NCBI GenBank assembly: GCA_020056895.1
Contig: JAGVGV010000201.1
Coordinates: 1 to 8,333 of the forward strand
Origin: Deltaproteobacteria bacterium
GTDB lineage: Bacteria; Desulfobacterota; Desulfarculia; Adiutricales; JAGVGV01
Reading direction: 5' to 3'
Length of the DNA: 8,333 nt
In this document: piece after piece, positions 4,630-8,333 of the stretch
How positions within the stretch are numbered: position 1 is the first letter of the stretch
Layout: each line of letters starts with the position of its first letter
Translations under genes and position numbers: made by a program
The notes under the pieces: model-generated
What the model saw: only the letters and a program-made list of their open reading frames with translations
Told to the model about the DNA's origin: nothing
Database searches by the model: none

Positions 4630-7600
4630 TTACATATTGCGGCGGTACTGGCCGCCCACTTCATACAAGGCTTGGGTGATCTGGCCCAGCGAAGCGTACC
4701 GGACCGTGTTCATCAGTTCGGTGAACACGTTTCCGCCCGAAAGCGCCGCTTTTTTCAGCCGGGCCAGGACTTCGGGCGCCTCGGCCGCGTGACGGGCCTG
4801 GAATTCCCTCAAGCGCTGGAGCTGTCCGGCCTTTTCCTGATCCGTGGCCCGGGATAGTTCCAGAGGGCATTCTTCGTCAAACCCTTCCAGGTTGGGATTG
4901 GTAAAGGTGTTCACGCCGATGATGGGCAGCCGGCCATCGGTTTTTTGGGATTCATAAAGAAGGGATTCCTCCTGGATCCGGGACCGCTGGTACCCCGTTT
5001 CCATGGCCCCCAACACGCCGCCTCGAGACGAAATCCGGTCGAATTCCGTCAGAATGGCTTCTTCCACCAGCCGGGTGAGTTCTTCCACCACGAAGGACCC
5101 CTGGATCACGTTTTCGTTCTTGTACAGGCCGTATTCCTTGTTGATGATGAGCTGAATGGCCAACGCCCGGCGCACGGATTCCTCGGTGGGAGTGGTCACC
5201 GCTTCGTCATAGCTGTTGGTGTGGAGCGAATTGCAGTTGTCGTACAGGGCCGTCAAGGCCTGGAGCGTGGTCCGGATGTCGTTGAAATTGATTTCCTGAA
5301 CGTGGAGGGACCGGCCGCTCGTTTGGATGTGGGCTTTGAGCTTCTGGCTCCGGTCGTTGGCCCCGTATTTCCAGCGCATGGCCAGGGCCCAGATCCGGCG
5401 GGCCACCCGGTTGATGACCGAATATTCGGGGTCCATGCCGTTGGAAAAGAAGAAGGACAGGTTGGGCGCGAAATCGTCGATGGGCATGCCCCGGGACAGG
5501 TAGTATTCCACGTAGGTGAAGCCGTTGGCCAGGGTGAACGCGGTCTGGGTGATGGGGTTGGCGCCGGCTTCGGCGATATGGTACCCGGATATGGAGACGG
5601 AGTAAAAATTCCGCACATCCTTTTCGATGAAATAGGCCTGGATGTCGCCCATCATCCGGAGGGCGAAATCGATGGAAAAGATGCAGGTGTTCTGGCCCTG
5701 GTCTTCCTTCAGAATATCCGCCTGAACCGTGCCCCGAACGTTCTTGAGCACCATGGCTCTCAACTGGTCCGCCTCGTCCGGGCTGGGGGCTCGCCCCTGT
5801 TCGGCCTGGAACCGGTCCAATTGCTGGTCCATGGCGGTATTGAAGAACATGGCCAGAATGATGGGCGCCGGGCCGTTGATGGTCATGGAGACCGACACGT
5901 TGGGGGCGCACAGTTCAAAGCCCTGGTACAAAACCTTCATGTCGTCCAGGGTGGCGATGGATACGCCCGAATTGCCCACCTTGCCGTAGATGTCGGGCCG
6001 TTCGTCCGGGTCCCAGCCATACAGGGTTACGGAATCGAAGGCGGTGGAGAGCCGTTTGGCTTCGTAGTTGCGGGAAAGGAACTGGAACCGGCGGTTCGTC
6101 CGGGCCGCGTCGCCTTCCCCCGCGAACATCCGGGTGGGGTCCTCGTCCGTCCGCTTGAAGGGGAATACGCCGGCGGTATAGGGGAAAAAGCCGGGCAGGT
6201 TTTCCCTTAAAAGCCACCGGAGCAGGTCCCCGGGGTTTTCATAGGAGGGGAGGGCGACCCGGGGAATCCGGGTGCCGGCCAGGCTTTCCCGATACAGCGG
6301 CGTGCGGATGTCCTTGTCGCGCACTTTGTAAACATATTCATCCGCCTGATACCGTTTTTTCAGATCCGGCCAATAGTCCAAAAGCTGGGCGCATTGGGGG
6401 TCCAGCCGGCCGGCCAGTTCGGCTCGTTTTTCGGTCAAGGTTGGTCCCGACCCGGGCAAACAGGCCTGGTCCGGACCCAGTTCGGCCAAGGCGCCATCGA
6501 TCCGCCAGATTTTTTGGGCAATCTCGGCCTGGTCGTCCACCCAGCGGTGGTAATACCGGATGGTATCGGCAATCTCGGAAAGGTACCGCGTCCGTTCGGC
6601 GGGGATGATAATGGTTTTGCTGGATGAATGCTTGCCTTCGGGTTTCGGATACCCGGATACCCAGTGAACGCCGGTCTTGGCCCGGATGGCCTCCAGCATC
6701 CCCTGGTAAAACGCCGTAACCCCGTCGTCGTTGAACCGGGCGGCAATGGTGCCAAATACCGGCATCTCCTTGGAGTCCTGGTCGAACAGCCGCCGGTTCC
6801 GCTGATACTGCTTCCGCACGTCCCGGAGCGCATCCTCGGACCCCTTTCGATCATACTTGTTGATCGCCACCAGGTCGGCGTAGTCGAGCATATCGATTTT
6901 TTCAAGCTGGGACGGCGCCCCGTATTCGGCCGTCATCACGTACACCGCCACGTCCACCAGAGGAACCACGGCCGCGTCGCCCTGGCCGATGCCGGCGGTT
7001 TCCACCACGATCAGATCGAACCCGGCCGCTCGCAATACGCCAATGGCCTCGCCCAGGGAATCCGATATTTCCTGGTTGGACGTCCGGGTGGCCAGAGACC
7101 GGAGATACACCCGGCCGCGGCCCAGGGCGTTCAGCCGGATCCGGTCGCCCAACAGCGCTCCGCCGGTCTTCCGGCGGGAAGGGTCCACCGAAAGGATGCC
7201 CATGGATTTTTCGGGGAAATCGTTCAGGAACCGAAGGAGCAGTTCATCCACCAGGGACGATTTGCCCGCGCCGCCCGTGCCCGTAATGCCCACCACGGGA
7301 ATCCGGTTCATCGGCCGGTTTTGGGCTCGTTCGGCCAACGCGGAGGAAATCCGGGAATAGTCTCCGTTCTCCCCGGATTTCGCCAGTTCCGCGGCGGTGA
7401 TGAACCGGGCCACCAACCCGGGCCGGTCCGGGGAAAGGTCGGCCGCCTTGCCGGCCAGGCCTTCCAGCGGCATGGGCCGGTCGATCCGGCCGATCAGATC
7501 GTTGATGATCCCCTGGAGCCCCAGTTTCCGGCCGTCCTCCGGCGAATAAATCCGGGCCACGCCGTATGCATGGAGTTCCCTCATTTCCTGCGGCACGATC

Positions 7601-7911
7601 ACTCCGCCGCCGCCCCCGAACACCTGGATGTCGCCGGCGCCCTGTTCTCTTAAAAGGTCCACCAGATATTTAAAAAACTCCATGTGGCCGCCCTGGTAGC
7701 AACTGACCGCCACCCCTTGGGCATCCTCGTGAACGGCCGCCTGAACGATCTCGGTAACCGACCGGTTGTGCCCCAAATGGATCACTTCCACGCCCGAATC
7801 CTGGAGAATCCGGCGCATGATGTTGATCGAAGCGTCGTGGCCGTCGAAGAGGCTGGTGGCGGTGACGACCCGGACGGGATGTTCCGGATGATATTGGGTG
7901 ATGTCGGTCAT
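4630..7911 (-). CDS. icmF: Fused isobutyryl-CoA mutase (IcmF) with built-in G-protein chaperone
   Basis: This 1093-residue B12 enzyme interconverts isobutyryl-CoA and n-butyryl-CoA. Domains in order: a B12-binding domain (about 12-140) with the base-off/His-on motif DGHDAS, whose H25 is the expected lower cobalt ligand, and the GGGGG loop at 99-103; a MeaB-like GTPase domain (about 200-415) with Walker A GTGGAGKS (211-218), switch motif ETAGIGQGD (304-312) and base-specificity motif NKYD (351-354), used for cofactor loading; a helical linker (about 435-540); and the substrate-binding barrel (about 545-1005) followed by a C-terminal extension. Substrate-deciding positions look like isobutyryl-CoA mutase: F596 in RMFAGEG, where methylmalonyl-CoA mutase has Tyr, and Q740 in KEDQGQNT, where it has Arg. 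The pivalyl-CoA variant, as I recall, differs at both. The ATG is preceded by GGGGAG at 6-base spacing and lies 18 bases after the TetR-type gene. Full length, all motifs intact. Confidence 0.97.
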   Translation of the reverse strand: MTDITQYHPEHPVRVVTATSLFDGHDASINIMRRILQDSGVEVIHLGHNRSVTEIVQAAVHEDAQGVAVSCYQGGHMEFFKYLVDLLREQGAGDIQVFGGGGGVIVPQEMRELHAYGVARIYSPEDGRKLGLQGIINDLIGRIDRPMPLEGLAGKAADLSPDRPGLVARFITAAELAKSGENGDYSRISSALAERAQNRPMNRIPVVGITGTGGAGKSSLVDELLLRFLNDFPEKSMGILSVDPSRRKTGGALLGDRIRLNALGRGRVYLRSLATRTSNQEISDSLGEAIGVLRAAGFDLIVVETAGIGQGDAAVVPLVDVAVYVMTAEYGAPSQLEKIDMLDYADLVAINKYDRKGSEDALRDVRKQYQRNRRLFDQDSKEMPVFGTIAARFNDDGVTAFYQGMLEAIRAKTGVHWVSGYPKPEGKHSSSKTIIIPAERTRYLSEIADTIRYYHRWVDDQAEIAQKIWRIDGALAELGPDQACLPGSGPTLTEKRAELAGRLDPQCAQLLDYWPDLKKRYQADEYVYKVRDKDIRTPLYRESLAGTRIPRVALPSYENPGDLLRWLLRENLPGFFPYTAGVFPFKRTDEDPTRMFAGEGDAARTNRRFQFLSRNYEAKRLSTAFDSVTLYGWDPDERPDIYGKVGNSGVSIATLDDMKVLYQGFELCAPNVSVSMTINGPAPIILAMFFNTAMDQQLDRFQAEQGRAPSPDEADQLRAMVLKNVRGTVQADILKEDQGQNTCIFSIDFALRMMGDIQAYFIEKDVRNFYSVSISGYHIAEAGANPITQTAFTLANGFTYVEYYLSRGMPIDDFAPNLSFFFSNGMDPEYSVINRVARRIWALAMRWKYGANDRSQKLKAHIQTSGRSLHVQEINFNDIRTTLQALTALYDNCNSLHTNSYDEAVTTPTEESVRRALAIQLIINKEYGLYKNENVIQGSFVVEELTRLVEEAILTEFDRISSRGGVLGAMETGYQRSRIQEESLLYESQKTDGRLPIIGVNTFTNPNLEGFDEECPLELSRATDQEKAGQLQRLREFQARHAAEAPEVLARLKKAALSGGNVFTELMNTVRYASLGQITQALYEVGGQYRRNM

Positions 7912-7929
7912 GGCTTTCTCCCCATGGTT

Positions 7930-8333
7930 TTATGGTTCGATGGATGTTCCGGCCAGCCGTGGTGAGCCGGACTCGGGCGCCAATTCACTTAAAATCAGGG
8001 ACGTTTGCAGCCGGGTGTACTGGTCCAGCGAGTACCGGCGGCCCAAAGACCACCGCCGGAAGGTCCACATATGGCCCAGCACCACGATGTTGTCGGCCAT
8101 CAGCCGGATGGCGGAATCGTCCAGAGGCCGGAGCGATCCGTCCGTCACCCCCCGCCGGAGGATTTCCACGAAAATTTCCGTGATCCGTTCCTCGTTGGCC
8201 AGAACGTACTTCAGGGAATCCGGGTGGAGGGAACTGGATTCCTGGTAAATCAACAGGATGTCGTCCTTCATCCGGTCGCAGACCAGAAAATAGCCGGCCA
8301 ACGCCGCGGCCAGGGCTTCGCGGCCGGTCCCGC
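7930..8333 (-). CDS. TetR/AcrR-type transcriptional regulator, ligand-binding part
   Basis: The frame runs off the right window edge, leaving about 133 C-terminal residues. The N-terminal helix-turn-helix that defines the family lies outside, so the call rests on the helical ligand-binding domain. That domain has the order ...FLVCDRMKDDILLIYQESS, then IFVEILRRGVTDGSLRPLD, then LMADNIVVLGHMWTFRRW, then YTRLQTSLIL. This is typical of TetR regulators of fatty-acid and acyl-CoA genes. The TTG at 8301 is internal: in-frame codons continue to the edge. The stop lies 18 bases before icmF on the same strand, so the regulator and mutase share a transcript, and the likely arrangement is autoregulation with a C4 or branched acyl-CoA as ligand. 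The latter is inference from neighbourhood only. Confidence 0.78.
   Translation of the reverse strand, partial: GTGREALAAALAGYFLVCDRMKDDILLIYQESSSLHPDSLKYVLANEERITEIFVEILRRGVTDGSLRPLDDSAIRLMADNIVVLGHMWTFRRWSLGRRYSLDQYTRLQTSLILSELAPESGSPRLAGTSIEP

Noticed and set aside
4945..6210. 421-residue plus-strand open frame opposite icmF
   Set aside because: It is antisense to a gene with intact catalytic motifs throughout. Its product is rich in G, H, V and P with no recognisable domain, as expected from the mirror of a G/C-ending codon pattern.
6628..7653. 341-residue plus-strand open frame opposite the GTPase and B12 domains of icmF
   Set aside because: Same reasoning: it is a composition-driven shadow without a ribosome binding site or family features.

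Overview
This window reads as a stretch of ordinary chromosome from a GC-rich Gram-negative bacterium, most likely a member of Desulfobacterota (the former Deltaproteobacteria). The assignment is inference. It rests on the style of the housekeeping sigma factor, the gene pair of a Nif3-like protein and a C4 zinc-ribbon protein, and a fused isobutyryl-CoA mutase next to a TetR-type regulator. Codons are strongly G/C-ending, which also explains the many long antisense open frames that are not genes.

Left part, plus strand (1-2965): the C-terminal 344 residues of RpoD, a GC-rich stem after its stop, then a tRNA with anticodon CAT that has its own sigma-70-like promoter and a strong intrinsic terminator. 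About 30 bases past that terminator starts a two-gene unit with tight spacing. It encodes a Nif3/YbgI-family dinuclear-metal protein and a coiled-coil protein ending in a C4 zinc ribbon (TTG start).

Middle (2966-3480): a 515-base gap between convergent genes with no credible gene. It is packed with inverted repeats, including a two-helix nested fold, several tight hairpins, a possible two-state element, and two related 20-base repeats that each form the 3' arm of a hairpin. It matches no RNA family I can recognise and is the least explained part of the window.

Right part, minus strand (3481-8333), in transcription order: the ligand-binding half of a TetR-type regulator (cut by the window edge), the 1093-residue fused mutase IcmF, a YkgJ-type cysteine-cluster protein, and then a separately promoted infA (IF-1) with a forced TTG start. 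The first three are closely spaced and probably form one operon for interconverting branched and straight C4 acyl-CoA under acyl-CoA-type control. IF-1 has a near-consensus promoter of its own.

No mobile element, CRISPR array, phage gene or defence system is visible. The points worth a second look are the structured gap, the terminator-bearing leader before the Nif3-like gene, the stand-alone TTG-start IF-1, and the IcmF/YkgJ pairing.
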